This document shows positions 29,439 to 39,835 of a stretch of DNA of 64,000 bases, piece after piece. The position numbers were made by a program, and so were the translations under genes. The stretch lies in the NCBI GenBank assembly GCA_014584345.1, contig JACTNB010000030.1, forward strand, positions 1 to 64,000, given 5' to 3'. The notes below the pieces were generated by a model. It was not told where the DNA came from. It did not search any database and saw only the letters and a list, made by a program, of their open reading frames with translations. Source of the DNA: Planctomycetota bacterium (GTDB lineage Bacteria; Planctomycetota; Planctomycetia; Planctomycetales; Planctomycetaceae). Every line of letters starts with the position of its first letter. The stretch's first letter is position 1.

Positions 29439-30281
29439 ATGTCCACGCTGATACTTGGTGCTCATGGTCAACTGGGAAGTGAGTTGCAACGGCTTCTGCC
29501 CACGGCAACCGGGTTGTCGCGCGCCCAACTGGACTTCACCCATCCGCAAGCGTTCGAGAGTCTTCTCGAACCGTATCAACCCCATGTCCTTATCAACTGC
29601 GCGGCTTACACGCATGTCGATCGAGCCGAAACGGAACGCGACCTTGCCTTTCAACTCAATGCGGAGGCACCGGCCGCGCTGGCACGTTACTGCCGGAACA
29701 CTGGCTGTCGGCTGATACACGTCAGCACCGATTTCGTTTTTGGTGGCGAACTCCTGCCCGATCGGCCTCGTCGCGAGACCGATCCCGCGATCCCCCTTTC
29801 CGTTTATGGAGCGAGCAAATTGTCGGGGGAACAACGGATTTTGGAAATCCTGCCCGAGGCCCTGATTCTGCGGACCTGCGGTTTGTACGGGCACGGCGGC
29901 ACGGGAAATTTCGTGCGAACCATGCTGCGTCTGGCGCGGTCGGGGCAACCGCTGCGGGTTGTCAACGATCAAACCTGTGCTCCCACGGCGACCACCGATT
30001 TCGCCCAGGCGTTGATCGGACTGATGAACCGCAATACCGGGGGATTGTTTCATGTGGTAAACCGGGGAGCCATCACCTGGCATGACTTCGCCCGCCGGAT
30101 TTTCGAACTGTCGGGAGTATCCGCCGATCTGCGGCCCATAACATCCGCCGAGTATGCCGCTCCGGCTCCCCGGCCTCGATACAGTGTGCTCGATATCGGT
30201 CAATACGAACGGTTGACGGGCGAAACCCTGCCCGAGATTGAAGCGGCCTTGAGTCGTTTCCTGACCTCTCCATCCGCCTGA
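29439..30281 (+). CDS. rfbD: dTDP-4-dehydrorhamnose reductase
   Basis: The 280-residue protein has the N-terminal NAD(P) loop 'LILGAHGQLGSELQ', the 'VLINCAAYTHVDRAE' stretch, and the catalytic YxxxK in 'SVYGASKLSGEQ', all as in RfbD/RmlD. It makes dTDP-L-rhamnose for surface polysaccharide. No rfbA, rfbB or rfbC lies in the window. The ATG at 29439 matches the family start; an ATG at 29406 would add 11 residues. Confidence 0.93.
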   Translation: MSTLILGAHGQLGSELQRLLPTATGLSRAQLDFTHPQAFESLLEPYQPHVLINCAAYTHVDRAETERDLAFQLNAEAPAALARYCRNTGCRLIHVSTDFVFGGELLPDRPRRETDPAIPLSVYGASKLSGEQRILEILPEALILRTCGLYGHGGTGNFVRTMLRLARSGQPLRVVNDQTCAPTATTDFAQALIGLMNRNTGGLFHVVNRGAITWHDFARRIFELSGVSADLRPITSAEYAAPAPRPRYSVLDIGQYERLTGETLPEIEAALSRFLTSPSA

Positions 30282-30369
30282 TCCGGGTGCCTGGCATCGC
30301 ATCCCGCCGATATCTCCCGTACAATTTCAGTTCAACCCTCGACTCTCACCCTCAACCCCTGGAACCGCC

Positions 30370-32319
30370 GTGTGTGGAATTGCTGGATTTCTGACACCTC
30401 CTCGTGAACGCTCAGCCGAATACCTGACGGACATCGTGGGGGAAATGGCCGAACGGCAGAAACATCGTGGTCCCGATGACCAGGGAACCTGGTGCGATCC
30501 GGTATCGGGGATTGCACTCGGTCATAGGCGGCTGGCGATTCTGGACCTGTCCGAGCAGGGGCATCAGCCGATGCTCTCCTCGTGTGGCGGATATGTGCTT
30601 GTCTATAACGGCGAGATCTACAACTTTCAGGAATTGCGGCGGGAACTGGAACAGGCGGGCAAGCGGTTTCGGGGCCATTCGGATACCGAAGTGCTCTGCG
30701 AGGCGATCTCGCACTGGGGCCTCTCCCAAACCCTGCCCAGGTTGCGGGGCATGTTTGCCTTTGCCGTCTGGAATCGTCACGAAAAAACACTTTCGCTGGT
30801 GCGAGACCGCCTGGGCATCAAGCCGATGTATTATGGTTGCTTCGGCAGCACTTTCCTGTTTGGCTCCGAACTGAAATCCCTGCGTGTCCATCCGGATTTT
30901 GCAGCGGAAATCGATCCGCAAGCTGTGGCGCTGCAGTTGAGGCACAACTACATTCCCGCGCCGTATTCGATTTACCGCAACGTTTACAAACTCCCCGCGG
31001 GGACGCTGCTGGAACTGCATCAAACCGCAGGCGATGCCCCCCGGGACTGGACCGGCGCGCAACTCCAGCCTGCACCCTGGTGGTCGCTGGCCAAAGTGAT
31101 TGAACGTGGCCGATCCAATCCGTTCACGGGGAACTACGAGGCCGCCGTCGAACGTCTGGAGGAACTGCTGCGGGAGGCCGTCTCGCTGCGCATGCTGGCC
31201 GACGTGCCGGTCGGTGCCTTTCTGTCGGGGGGCATCGATTCCTCCCTGATCACCGCATTCATGCAGCAACAGAGCAGCCGGTCCATTAAAACCTTTACCA
31301 TCGGCTTTACCGAATACGAATACGACGAAGCCCCCTTTGCCCGCCGCATCTCCGAACACCTGGGTACCGATCACACCGAACTGTGCGTGATGCCGAGCGA
31401 AGCGCAGAGCGTGATTCCCCATCTCGCGAACATGTTCGACGAACCGTTTTCGGACATGTCTCAAATTCCCACGTTTCTTGTCTGCAAGCTGGCACGTCGC
31501 GATGTGACGGTATCGCTGTCGGGCGATGGCGGAGACGAACTGTTTGGCGGATACCAGCGCTACCACCGCCTGGCCCGCATCTGGCATCAACTGGAATCCA
31601 TCCCTGGACGCCGCACGATCGCGCGGGCCCTGGACTGGTACATCCAGAATAGTCCACTGGAGTGGAAGAAACCCGGATTGAAACAGTACGCGCAACTGCT
31701 GAACATTTCTTCCGCGGCGATGCTGTACGCCCAACTGCATCGCCACTGGGACCCCGCCGACATTCTGGAGCGGGAGGTCTGGGATCCCAGTGAATCCCTC
31801 GGGTTCGGACAGTCCCTCGCGGGGCTGGAACGGGCGCCCTTCAATTGGATGGCCCTCGATACCCTCACTTACCTGCCCGAGGATATTCTGACAAAACTCG
31901 ATCGGACCAGCATGGCCGTTTCGTTGGAAGCACGGGTGCCGCTACTCGATCATCATGTCTGCGAATTTGCCTGGTCGCTCCCCGACTCCTTTCACTGCGA
32001 GCAGGGACAAGGAAAGAAACTGTTGCGGAGCGTGCTCGCACGTCATATCCCACCGAGCCTGTTCGATCGCCCCAAGGTCGGCTTTGGCATCCCCATCGGC
32101 GAATGGCTGCGGGGCACGCTGTTCGAATGGGCCGAGGAACTGCTATCGGTTTCCGCCCTGGAAAGCCATGGTTTATTTCAAAGTCGGCTCATTCGTGAGC
32201 GCTGGGAAGCACACCTCTCCGGGAAGACAAACTGGCAATATCCCTTGTGGGACGTGCTGATGTTCCAAGCGTGGATGGCCAAGCAAGCGCAGGAATCGAG
32301 CAAAGTCTCCCCTGTCTAG
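30370..32319 (+). CDS. asnB: Asparagine synthase (glutamine-hydrolysing)
   Basis: The 649-residue protein uses a GTG start so that Cys2, the glutaminase nucleophile, follows directly ('MCGIAGFL'). An N-terminal Ntn glutaminase domain (to about 200) precedes the ATP-pyrophosphatase domain with PP-loop 'SGGIDSS' at 286-292. It converts aspartate to asparagine. AsnB homologues of this type are common in surface-polysaccharide loci, and rfbD lies 88 bp upstream, so the role could be amidation in glycan synthesis. Its stop overlaps the convergent gene's stop at 32316. Confidence 0.95.
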   Translation: MCGIAGFLTPPRERSAEYLTDIVGEMAERQKHRGPDDQGTWCDPVSGIALGHRRLAILDLSEQGHQPMLSSCGGYVLVYNGEIYNFQELRRELEQAGKRFRGHSDTEVLCEAISHWGLSQTLPRLRGMFAFAVWNRHEKTLSLVRDRLGIKPMYYGCFGSTFLFGSELKSLRVHPDFAAEIDPQAVALQLRHNYIPAPYSIYRNVYKLPAGTLLELHQTAGDAPRDWTGAQLQPAPWWSLAKVIERGRSNPFTGNYEAAVERLEELLREAVSLRMLADVPVGAFLSGGIDSSLITAFMQQQSSRSIKTFTIGFTEYEYDEAPFARRISEHLGTDHTELCVMPSEAQSVIPHLANMFDEPFSDMSQIPTFLVCKLARRDVTVSLSGDGGDELFGGYQRYHRLARIWHQLESIPGRRTIARALDWYIQNSPLEWKKPGLKQYAQLLNISSAAMLYAQLHRHWDPADILEREVWDPSESLGFGQSLAGLERAPFNWMALDTLTYLPEDILTKLDRTSMAVSLEARVPLLDHHVCEFAWSLPDSFHCEQGQGKKLLRSVLARHIPPSLFDRPKVGFGIPIGEWLRGTLFEWAEELLSVSALESHGLFQSRLIRERWEAHLSGKTNWQYPLWDVLMFQAWMAKQAQESSKVSPV

Positions 32320-32693
32320 GCGGCCAAATCTTCGGCTTCGTCCAGGAATTCGCCCGGCTCCTCGAAGTTTTCCTCGATCATGTCGGGAAGTACACCATCG
32401 AGTCTGGCCAGCATCCGCTTGCCTTCCTGGGTGATGCGATACTGTATGCCCGTGGCGCGGCCCTGCAGTTCGATATCTAGAAACCCGTAAGCTATCAGCA
32501 GGCCATGGGCGTTCGACCAGGCCGGCGTTTCAGTTTCTTGCTGTTCCGCCCGCTCGGAGACGCGTTCCCGCCAGCACGAGTCCGGTATGTCTCCTTGGGA
32601 ATGTTCCACTTCCGCATACGCCTGCAGAATTGTCAGGCACAGGACATTTTCCAGCAAGATGTGCAGGTCGTCGCCAATCATACCCCTAATCAT
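32316..32693 (-). CDS. Small winged-helix-like protein of unknown function
   Basis: The 125-residue (or 121 from the ATG at 32681) acidic protein has a segment 'AHGLLIAYGFLDIELQGRATGIQYRITQEGKRML'. This resembles a winged helix: recognition helix, beta-wing with Tyr, then 'IT..G'. The C-terminus is very acidic. It has no closer assignment. AGGGGT lies only one base before the second ATG, so the start is uncertain. Its stop codon overlaps the last three bases of asnB. DNA binding is inference only. Confidence 0.65.
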   Translation of the reverse strand: MIRGMIGDDLHILLENVLCLTILQAYAEVEHSQGDIPDSCWRERVSERAEQQETETPAWSNAHGLLIAYGFLDIELQGRATGIQYRITQEGKRMLARLDGVLPDMIEENFEEPGEFLDEAEDLAA

Positions 32694-32803
32694 CGGCCAT
32701 CACGAAAGCGGTCACGCAGCAGCACCGTCCCACGCGGTACGATGCCTACAACCGGACAACCAGCCGAATCGATACATCTTCACAAATCGGAACGGCTGGC
32801 CGA

Positions 32804-34207
<1,404 letters not shown>

Positions 34208-34336
34208 TTTTATTGCAGCAAACCAGGGGAACGGGAACAAGAATCGTGACTGTGACCTTCCTTATAGTTCAGGTTTCGATGGCCAACAAGCAAGACCGTC
34301 CCGCGAGGCGGTGACTTGCTCGCGAGTTGCCCCCCG

Positions 34337-35413
34337 TCAGTCGGTGGGGAGCTTCCTGCCCGCAAGTTTATACACGTAAGCCATGATTTCCACGAACACA
34401 TCGTACATTTCCAGCGGAATCGCCTGCCCGACTTTAACATCCTTGTACAGAGCGCGGGCCAGGGGCTTGCGTTCAATAATGGGCACCTTATGCTCGCGGG
34501 CGATCTCGCGAATTCTCAAGGCGATCTCGCCCATCCCCTTCGCCACGACAACGGGAGCGGGATGTTTTTCCGGATCATACTTCAATGCCACCGAAATGTG
34601 TGTCGGGTTGGTGATCACCACATCCGCATCCCGCACGGCGTTCATTTCACGGGCCATCGCCAGTTTCCGGTGTGCTTCCTTGCGGCGTTGACGAATATGC
34701 GGATCGCCATCCATGTTTTTCATTTCATCCCGGACTTCCTGCTTGGTCATTTTCAGATCCTGCTCGTGCTTCCATTTCTGAAAGCTGAAATCCAGCAGGG
34801 CGATCACCAGCATCGCCAGCGCCAACTGAAACGCCAATTCCAGAATGACCGTCCCCAGCGTCCCCAGGATCACGTCGGTTTCGGCATTGCCCAACCCCTG
34901 CAGCGCGGGCACCTTCAGGCATAAAAACCAGATAGCCAGCGAAGCCATCGCCACGATTTTCCCCACGCTCGTGCCAAATTTTGCCAAGGCCGCAACGGAA
35001 AAGATCCGTTGAAATCCGGAAATCGGATTCAGCCGACTCCACTTCAAATTCAATGGCTCGGTCGTGAACAGGAATCCAATTTGCGACAAATTCGCCAGCA
35101 AGGCCGTACAGAACATCAGGAACAGAAAGGGAAGCAGGAATTTCGCACTTTCGCGAAACACCCGCGCCAGATCTTGAGCCACCATGAAGCGGTCCAGTTC
35201 CAGCCAGGCCGGACCGGACAGATACGATTGAATCAGGGACGCACATCCGCGAGCCAGTTCCGGGCCCAGAAACAACAGCCCCCCCGTCGCCGCCAGCATG
35301 GCCGCCGCCGCGTTGAGATCCGTACTCTTGGCGACATTCCCCTTGTTCCGGGCCTCGCGACGCCGCTGGTCGGTCGGATCTTCCGACTTATCACCTTGAT
35401 CGGATTCGGCCAT
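34337..35413 (-). CDS. flhB: Flagellar export gate protein FlhB
   Basis: The 358-residue protein has a charged N-terminus, four transmembrane helices between about 33 and 210, and the autocleavage motif NPTH at 269-272 ('VVITNPTHISVALKY'). FlhB switches export specificity from rod/hook to filament proteins after FliK signals hook length. It is the last gene of the flagellar locus; flhA, which often follows, is absent here. A 227-bp gap with a REP-like palindrome separates it from fliR. Confidence 0.96.
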   Translation of the reverse strand: MAESDQGDKSEDPTDQRRREARNKGNVAKSTDLNAAAAMLAATGGLLFLGPELARGCASLIQSYLSGPAWLELDRFMVAQDLARVFRESAKFLLPFLFLMFCTALLANLSQIGFLFTTEPLNLKWSRLNPISGFQRIFSVAALAKFGTSVGKIVAMASLAIWFLCLKVPALQGLGNAETDVILGTLGTVILELAFQLALAMLVIALLDFSFQKWKHEQDLKMTKQEVRDEMKNMDGDPHIRQRRKEAHRKLAMAREMNAVRDADVVITNPTHISVALKYDPEKHPAPVVVAKGMGEIALRIREIAREHKVPIIERKPLARALYKDVKVGQAIPLEMYDVFVEIMAYVYKLAGRKLPTD

Positions 35414-35569
35414 GAGGTATGAAGTCTATTTTTATGCCAGAAACGAGAGAACGCCTGCCCCTTGCGCGGCAGGTTTGCGTGTCACTCAGGGGCGGTAACG
35501 GAATTGAACGGGAAGGAAACACTCTGCGAGATGTTTCGCAATGGATAGATAAAACAACTCGTAATACAT

Positions 35570-35592
35570 GGTTCGCACAGCGTACCCTACGA
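35570..35592. repeat. Palindromic REP-like element, family G, copy 2
   Basis: The sequence around 'GTTCGCACAGCGTACC' followed by CTACGATAA is a diverged copy of the GGTACGC/GCGTACC palindrome seen best at 48286-48302. It sits in the fliR-flhB gap. Confidence 0.5.
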
Positions 35593-35640
35593 TAAATTCA
35601 TTGTTGGGCACCGCGCTGCCGGTTCGACGTCCACCAACGG

Positions 35641-36639
35641 TCACGGCGATTCCCCTCCCGACAGCAACGAATTCGTCACCTCTTCGAGCACTTGAGGGAA
35701 CAATTCCACGATAACTCCCGTCGCGCCAGAAAAGGTCACCAGCAGAATTACCAGACTCAGCATCGCGCGAATCGGAAATCCCAACACCAGCACATTGATT
35801 TGTGGAACGGTATAACCCAGAAACCCCATGGCCACGCTCAGCAAGGCCATCGCGGCCAATAACGGGGCAGAAATTTGCACCGCGATCACCAGCGACTGGC
35901 TGATCAGATGCCGCATCAAATCCAAAGTGGAAATATCGACCCAGACCAGCCCCACGGGCAGCACTTCAAACGTTTTCAACAGGCTCATCAGCATCATCAG
36001 GTGGCCATCGAACGGCAACATGACCAGTAAGGCGATGGTTCCCAACAGAAACAACAGATGGCCCGTCGGAGAAGCAGAAGTCTCGAGCGCCGGATTGAAA
36101 ATTTCGCTCATGGCCGTGCCGGCCTGCTTGTCGAAATTCTCGCCCGCCAGTTGCAATCCCGAGAGAATCACCAGCGCCCCAAATCCCAGCAACATGCCAA
36201 TCAGCAATTCCGTGCCTGCCACCCAGCACAAATCAAACAGAGTGGAGGGGACACCGGCGAGGCGTTGGAAATCCCGCAAAGTCAGGGCTATTGCCTCAGG
36301 ATCCTTCGCCGTGCTCCGCATGTACGCTTCCCGAATTCCCCGTGGCACTTCAGCCCCCGACAACACCTTGTCCTGATTCACATCCAACTTCTCGAAGCCA
36401 CGTTCCTGCAGATCAGGCAACGCGGGCGTTACCACCAGAGCCAACGAAAAGGCCAACAGGATCCTCACCCGGGTAGGAATTGCCGAATGTCCAAAATATG
36501 GGCCAATCAACATCAAGCCGCTCAGACGCACCAGGACCAGAATAAACGTCATGAAATAGGCCAGGGCGGCATCCATCAGAAAACGACTGGCCCAGTCGCT
36601 CATCAGATTACCAGGCATTCCCTGAAACACGTCAAACAT
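35641..36639 (-). CDS. fliR: Flagellar export gate protein FliR with EF-hand insertion
   Basis: The 332-residue protein is FliR: several hydrophobic helices, 'AGENFDKQAGTAMSEIFNP', 'PFDGHLMMLMSLLKTFE' and a C-terminus like other FliR proteins. FliR is usually about 260 residues. The excess is a hydrophilic segment at about 76-135, between the second and third hydrophobic helices. It contains D86-V-N88-Q-D90-K-V-L-S94-G-A-E97, a canonical EF-hand calcium loop (D1, N3, D5, S9, E12). A second half, 'AKDPEAIALTLRDFQRL', looks like a degenerate partner hand. FliR with FliP and FliQ forms the export gate pore; this suggests a periplasmic calcium-binding loop. fliQ lies upstream. Confidence 0.93.
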   Translation of the reverse strand: MFDVFQGMPGNLMSDWASRFLMDAALAYFMTFILVLVRLSGLMLIGPYFGHSAIPTRVRILLAFSLALVVTPALPDLQERGFEKLDVNQDKVLSGAEVPRGIREAYMRSTAKDPEAIALTLRDFQRLAGVPSTLFDLCWVAGTELLIGMLLGFGALVILSGLQLAGENFDKQAGTAMSEIFNPALETSASPTGHLLFLLGTIALLVMLPFDGHLMMLMSLLKTFEVLPVGLVWVDISTLDLMRHLISQSLVIAVQISAPLLAAMALLSVAMGFLGYTVPQINVLVLGFPIRAMLSLVILLVTFSGATGVIVELFPQVLEEVTNSLLSGGESP

Positions 36640-36728
36640 GACTCTTCAACCCGTAACGCTCCGCGCGCCGCCCAGCAACGGGGCAACCCCCGCGGAAACA
36701 GAGAGAATACCCATCAAAATGAATCGAA

Positions 36729-36995
36729 TTACAAGCTGCCGGGAATGTTCTGCCACAAACTCGAGGTGTAATCGACCAATTGGCCGATCAGCCAGGGAAG
36801 CAAGACCAGCACGGTGGCCACCATGGCCAGGATTTTGGGAACGAAACTCAAGGTCTGATCCTGCAATTGCGTCACTGCCTGGAACAGACTGATCACCAGG
36901 CCTACCAACATCGCCACCAGCATGACAGGTGCCCCCACGATCAATGCAATCACCACGGCCTGCCGTGTTATCTCTACAGCCGCGTCCACATTCAT
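36729..36995 (-). CDS. fliQ: Flagellar export gate protein FliQ
   Basis: The 88-residue protein has two transmembrane helices and the conserved 'LVGLVISLFQAVTQLQDQTLSFVPKI' signature. Four copies surround FliP/FliR in the gate. The ATG at 36995 starts the conserved MNVDAAVEI; a start at 37016 adds seven residues. The spacing to fliP and fliR is short (81 and 89 bp). Confidence 0.95.
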   Translation of the reverse strand: MNVDAAVEITRQAVVIALIVGAPVMLVAMLVGLVISLFQAVTQLQDQTLSFVPKILAMVATVLVLLPWLIGQLVDYTSSLWQNIPGSL

Positions 36996-37076
36996 GATTC
37001 CATCACTTCCAGGCAAACGTGGGAAATTCAGTCCCTCGGCAACGTTCTTGCCGCATGGCCCCCGCGAAACACCGTG

Positions 37077-38036
37077 TCATCCCGCTCCCGTGTAGGGCTG
37101 TACGCTTTGCAGCAACATATCCACCGTGAGATACCAGCCATCCACCAGCACGAACAACAACAGCTTGAAGGGCAGGGAAATCAAAACGGGAGGCAACATC
37201 ATCATCCCCATGCTGATCAGGATGGAGGCCACGACCATATCAATGATGATAAAGGGGAGGTAAATCTGAAAACCGATGATGAACGACGTCTTCAACTCAC
37301 TCATGATAAATGCCGGGATCAACACCGTGGTCGAAACCTCGTCGAAGCTTTCCGGTTCCTTCCAGGTCGAGGCCGCAGGGCTGTCCGCGGGCGGTTTCTG
37401 GTAATCGATAAACATCCACACGGCATTTTCATTGCCCGTCCGCAAGATCTGGTCGCTCATGAAGCGTCGAATCGGCTTCAACGCGCGTTGCAATCCCTGC
37501 TCCAGGCCCGTCTGCTGCTCGGCGGTTGTGTCGTAGGAAGCCGCCGTATACGGTTGAATTCCCTCTTCATAGGCTTCCTGCCAGACCGGCCACATGATCA
37601 TCACCGTCATGAACAGGCTCAGCGAAAGCAGCACCTGATTTGGGGGTAACTGCTGGGTTCCCAAGGCTTGGCGCAGCAATCCCAGGACCACGATCATCCG
37701 GATAAAACAGGTCGTCATGATCACCAGCGAGGGGGCCAGGCTCAGCAAGGTCAGCAGAATCATCAGCTTGAGCGTGGGAGTCAACCCCCGGGGAGACAAC
37801 ATTTTATCGGGGTCGAATCCACTCGGAAAAACCGACTCCTCGACGGCAGCCGCATTCGGCGGGGCCTGCCCCTCCATCCCTGTCTGCGGAAGCGGCAACA
37901 AGGGGACGACGTTTCCCGGGTTTTGCCCCAGCGCCGTTCCCACGAACCCCAGGCACAACAACAAACCCGCGAGAACCGGAATACTCCGCCATCCAGCCCG
38001 GTCCTTTCGCTTATCTCCACACGTATGAGTGTTCAT
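37077..38036 (-). CDS. fliP: Flagellar export gate protein FliP
   Basis: From 38036 the protein has 319 residues. A signal peptide (about 17-40, ending GTALGQ) precedes a Pro/Gly-rich stretch. The FliP core follows: 'LMILLTLLSLAPSLVIMTTCFIRMIVVLGLLRQALGTQQLPPNQVLLSLSLFMT', 'STTVLIPAFIMSELKTSFIIGFQIYLPF', and C-terminal 'LISLPFKLLLFVLVDGW'. It is longer than typical FliP (about 245) because of an added N-terminal segment (about 40-85) and some extra residues before 'LIPAF'. The start codon overlaps the fliO stop by four bases (ATGA), so translation is coupled. Confidence 0.95.
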   Translation of the reverse strand: MNTHTCGDKRKDRAGWRSIPVLAGLLLCLGFVGTALGQNPGNVVPLLPLPQTGMEGQAPPNAAAVEESVFPSGFDPDKMLSPRGLTPTLKLMILLTLLSLAPSLVIMTTCFIRMIVVLGLLRQALGTQQLPPNQVLLSLSLFMTVMIMWPVWQEAYEEGIQPYTAASYDTTAEQQTGLEQGLQRALKPIRRFMSDQILRTGNENAVWMFIDYQKPPADSPAASTWKEPESFDEVSTTVLIPAFIMSELKTSFIIGFQIYLPFIIIDMVVASILISMGMMMLPPVLISLPFKLLLFVLVDGWYLTVDMLLQSVQPYTGAG

Positions 38037-39043
38037 GCTTGGCGCTCCCGTGCGGCTTCCAGTGTCCGTGTCAGTTCCGCGATATCCGCCGACGAGATTC
38101 CCGCGTCTCCCGAACCATCGGGGGTCGTCCACGAAAAGGAAGACTCCCTGGCCGCGTGCGCAGGCTGTCTTTGCCTCTGGCGCAGACGATGCCGTTCGTC
38201 GAGATTCACACCGCCTTGCCCGCGCTCCTGTCGCGACAGCAGCATGCGGAACGACTGAGACACGGTGGACTCTGTTCGCGTGCGGCACACCCCGGAAATT
38301 CGATCCACCTCCACGGGGTCTGTTACTTCCGCCAGTGTTCGCAAGCCGTCCAGCGAGGCTCCCACGATCAAGATCCGCTCGCCGATTCTCAAGAAATGAA
38401 TCGCGTGCCGCTGGTCGATCATCCGCCGCCCCAGTAATTCCAGGACCTCCGACGAAAGACTCTGCGTCGCGGCGGGGAGGTGGGGCCTGACAATTCGAGC
38501 CAGAAATACAATCAAGGCCAGAACTCCAGCCAGCACCACAACTGTCAACCCCAGTTGACTCCCCGAATTACCCAGCCGCTTGCCCGTGTCTCGCGAACCT
38601 TGTTCCTTCGAGTCCTGCCGGCGCGACAACGGCAGAACCGCCTCCAGTTTTTCATCCGTAAGAACCTGCGCTGGAACGTCGGATTGCTCCGACATCAACG
38701 GGGCCGCCCCTGGCGGATACGGCACCGTATCCATTAGGAGAGTCTCCCTAGCTGTCTCCTGTGGTACCGTTGGACCGGGCGGGATCGTGGTCCTGCCAGG
38801 ATCCGATACCATCCCGGGCACGGTATAATCGGGGTAAAATTCAGATACCGGAGCCTGAGGACGGACACCTGGCCCCGCGCCCGTCTTAGCGCGGTCGGAG
38901 CTGGTGCCAGGCGGGCCTTGCTCCCAGATATTTCGCGTAGCGGGGACCTGTTGCTGTTCACTCGCGTGCAATCCGGGCAGACTCAGCACCAGCAAGACGA
39001 CCAGTCCGCCGATTCGCATTCCTGTTCCGCATACGAGTCGCAT
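38033..39043 (-). CDS. fliO: Flagellar biosynthesis protein FliO (long form)
   Basis: The 336-residue protein has an N-terminal signal-like segment, a long disordered Pro/Gly/Thr-rich periplasmic region (about 30-160) and one transmembrane helix at about 163-183. The FliO core follows: 'LARIVRPHLP', 'LSSEVLELLGRRMIDQRHAIHFLRIGERILIVGASLDGLRTLAEVTDP'. FliO helps assemble the FliP ring. It is far longer than enterobacterial FliO (about 120). Its TGA overlaps the fliP ATG. The Arg/Gln-rich C-terminus is cytoplasmic. Confidence 0.88.
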   Translation of the reverse strand: MRLVCGTGMRIGGLVVLLVLSLPGLHASEQQQVPATRNIWEQGPPGTSSDRAKTGAGPGVRPQAPVSEFYPDYTVPGMVSDPGRTTIPPGPTVPQETARETLLMDTVPYPPGAAPLMSEQSDVPAQVLTDEKLEAVLPLSRRQDSKEQGSRDTGKRLGNSGSQLGLTVVVLAGVLALIVFLARIVRPHLPAATQSLSSEVLELLGRRMIDQRHAIHFLRIGERILIVGASLDGLRTLAEVTDPVEVDRISGVCRTRTESTVSQSFRMLLSRQERGQGGVNLDERHRLRQRQRQPAHAARESSFSWTTPDGSGDAGISSADIAELTRTLEAARERQA

Positions 39044-39127
39044 CCCTGCTCCCCTCCCTGGGAATCACATCCGATCCTGGTTTGTGCCGCGCGGTATCCC
39101 CCCGGACGTTGGCGGCACAGGTCCCCT

Positions 39128-39769
39128 TCACTCGCGGGGAGTCAAAATTTCAGCCACTCGCACACAAAAATTGTCGTTCAACACCAGCACTTCGCCCCTG
39201 GCAATAAGCCGTCCATTCACCAGAATATCCACCGGATCGCCCGCCAGCTTGTCCAAGGGGACCACGCTCCCTGCCTTGAGCGAAACGACTTCTTCGATCA
39301 GCAGATCCGTCCGCCCCAGTTCAATGCGGAGATCCAGTTCCACGTCCTGCAACATCGAAAGTTCCGCACGCTCTTCGGCTCCCAGGGTACGTGCCAGTTC
39401 GTGCAGTTGCAGGGCGGCAGCCCCTGACAGATCTTGTTTTTTGGGACTCTGCCCCAACAGATTCGGAGCCAGTGCGGCCGCGAGATTGGCTTCCGCCTGA
39501 TTCAGCAACTGCTCCGTCCGTTGTGACTGCCTGAAATCGACCTCGTCCCGCGTATCATCGGCCCCTCTACCCGCGGAGCCTGTCTGCCGCAACAACGCCT
39601 CGATATCGCCTGACCCCAGGATATCAGAGGAGGAGGGCACACTCTCCTCCTCCTTGGAATGTGCCGTCGCCGGGGACTGCGAACCCGGAGCGGGCGCCTG
39701 TCCGCCATTCGCCTGCGCCAACAAGGCCTCAATTTCACTCGGGTCCAGTAAATCGTCTTCGCGAGCCAC
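39128..39769 (-). CDS. fliN: Flagellar switch protein FliN with two FliM-like N-terminal motifs
   Basis: The 213-residue protein ends in a SpoA domain (about 137-210, 'LDLRIELGRTDLLIEEVVSLKAGSVVPLDKLAGDPVDILVNGRLIARGEVLVLNDNFCVRVAEIL'), the FliN C-ring domain. Its N-terminus carries 'DPSEIEALLAQA' (9-20) and again 'GSGDIEALLRQT' (52-63), each like the FliM N-terminal EIDALL motif known to bind CheY-P. A disordered linker separates the two motifs. No fliM gene lies between fliL and fliN, so this FliN could take over part of FliM's role; a fliM elsewhere is not excluded. Confidence 0.93.
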   Translation of the reverse strand: MAREDDLLDPSEIEALLAQANGGQAPAPGSQSPATAHSKEEESVPSSSDILGSGDIEALLRQTGSAGRGADDTRDEVDFRQSQRTEQLLNQAEANLAAALAPNLLGQSPKKQDLSGAAALQLHELARTLGAEERAELSMLQDVELDLRIELGRTDLLIEEVVSLKAGSVVPLDKLAGDPVDILVNGRLIARGEVLVLNDNFCVRVAEILTPRE

Positions 39770-39835
39770 GGTGTCCGTCCATTTCTAGAGTATGCCAGAT
39801 TTCCCCGACGTTAACCCTGCCTCCATCGTAACAGG

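Noticed and set aside
27009..30302. 1097-codon minus-strand open frame opposite gltX, glnS and rfbD
   Set aside because: It is antisense to three certain enzymes, has low-complexity Gly/Arg/Gln content and no homology. Long antisense frames arise from the G/C-rich third codon positions of the real genes.
34260..34325. Stem CGCGAG/CTCGCG after flhB as a terminator
   Set aside because: The loop is 11 bases and no U-tract follows on the minus strand.
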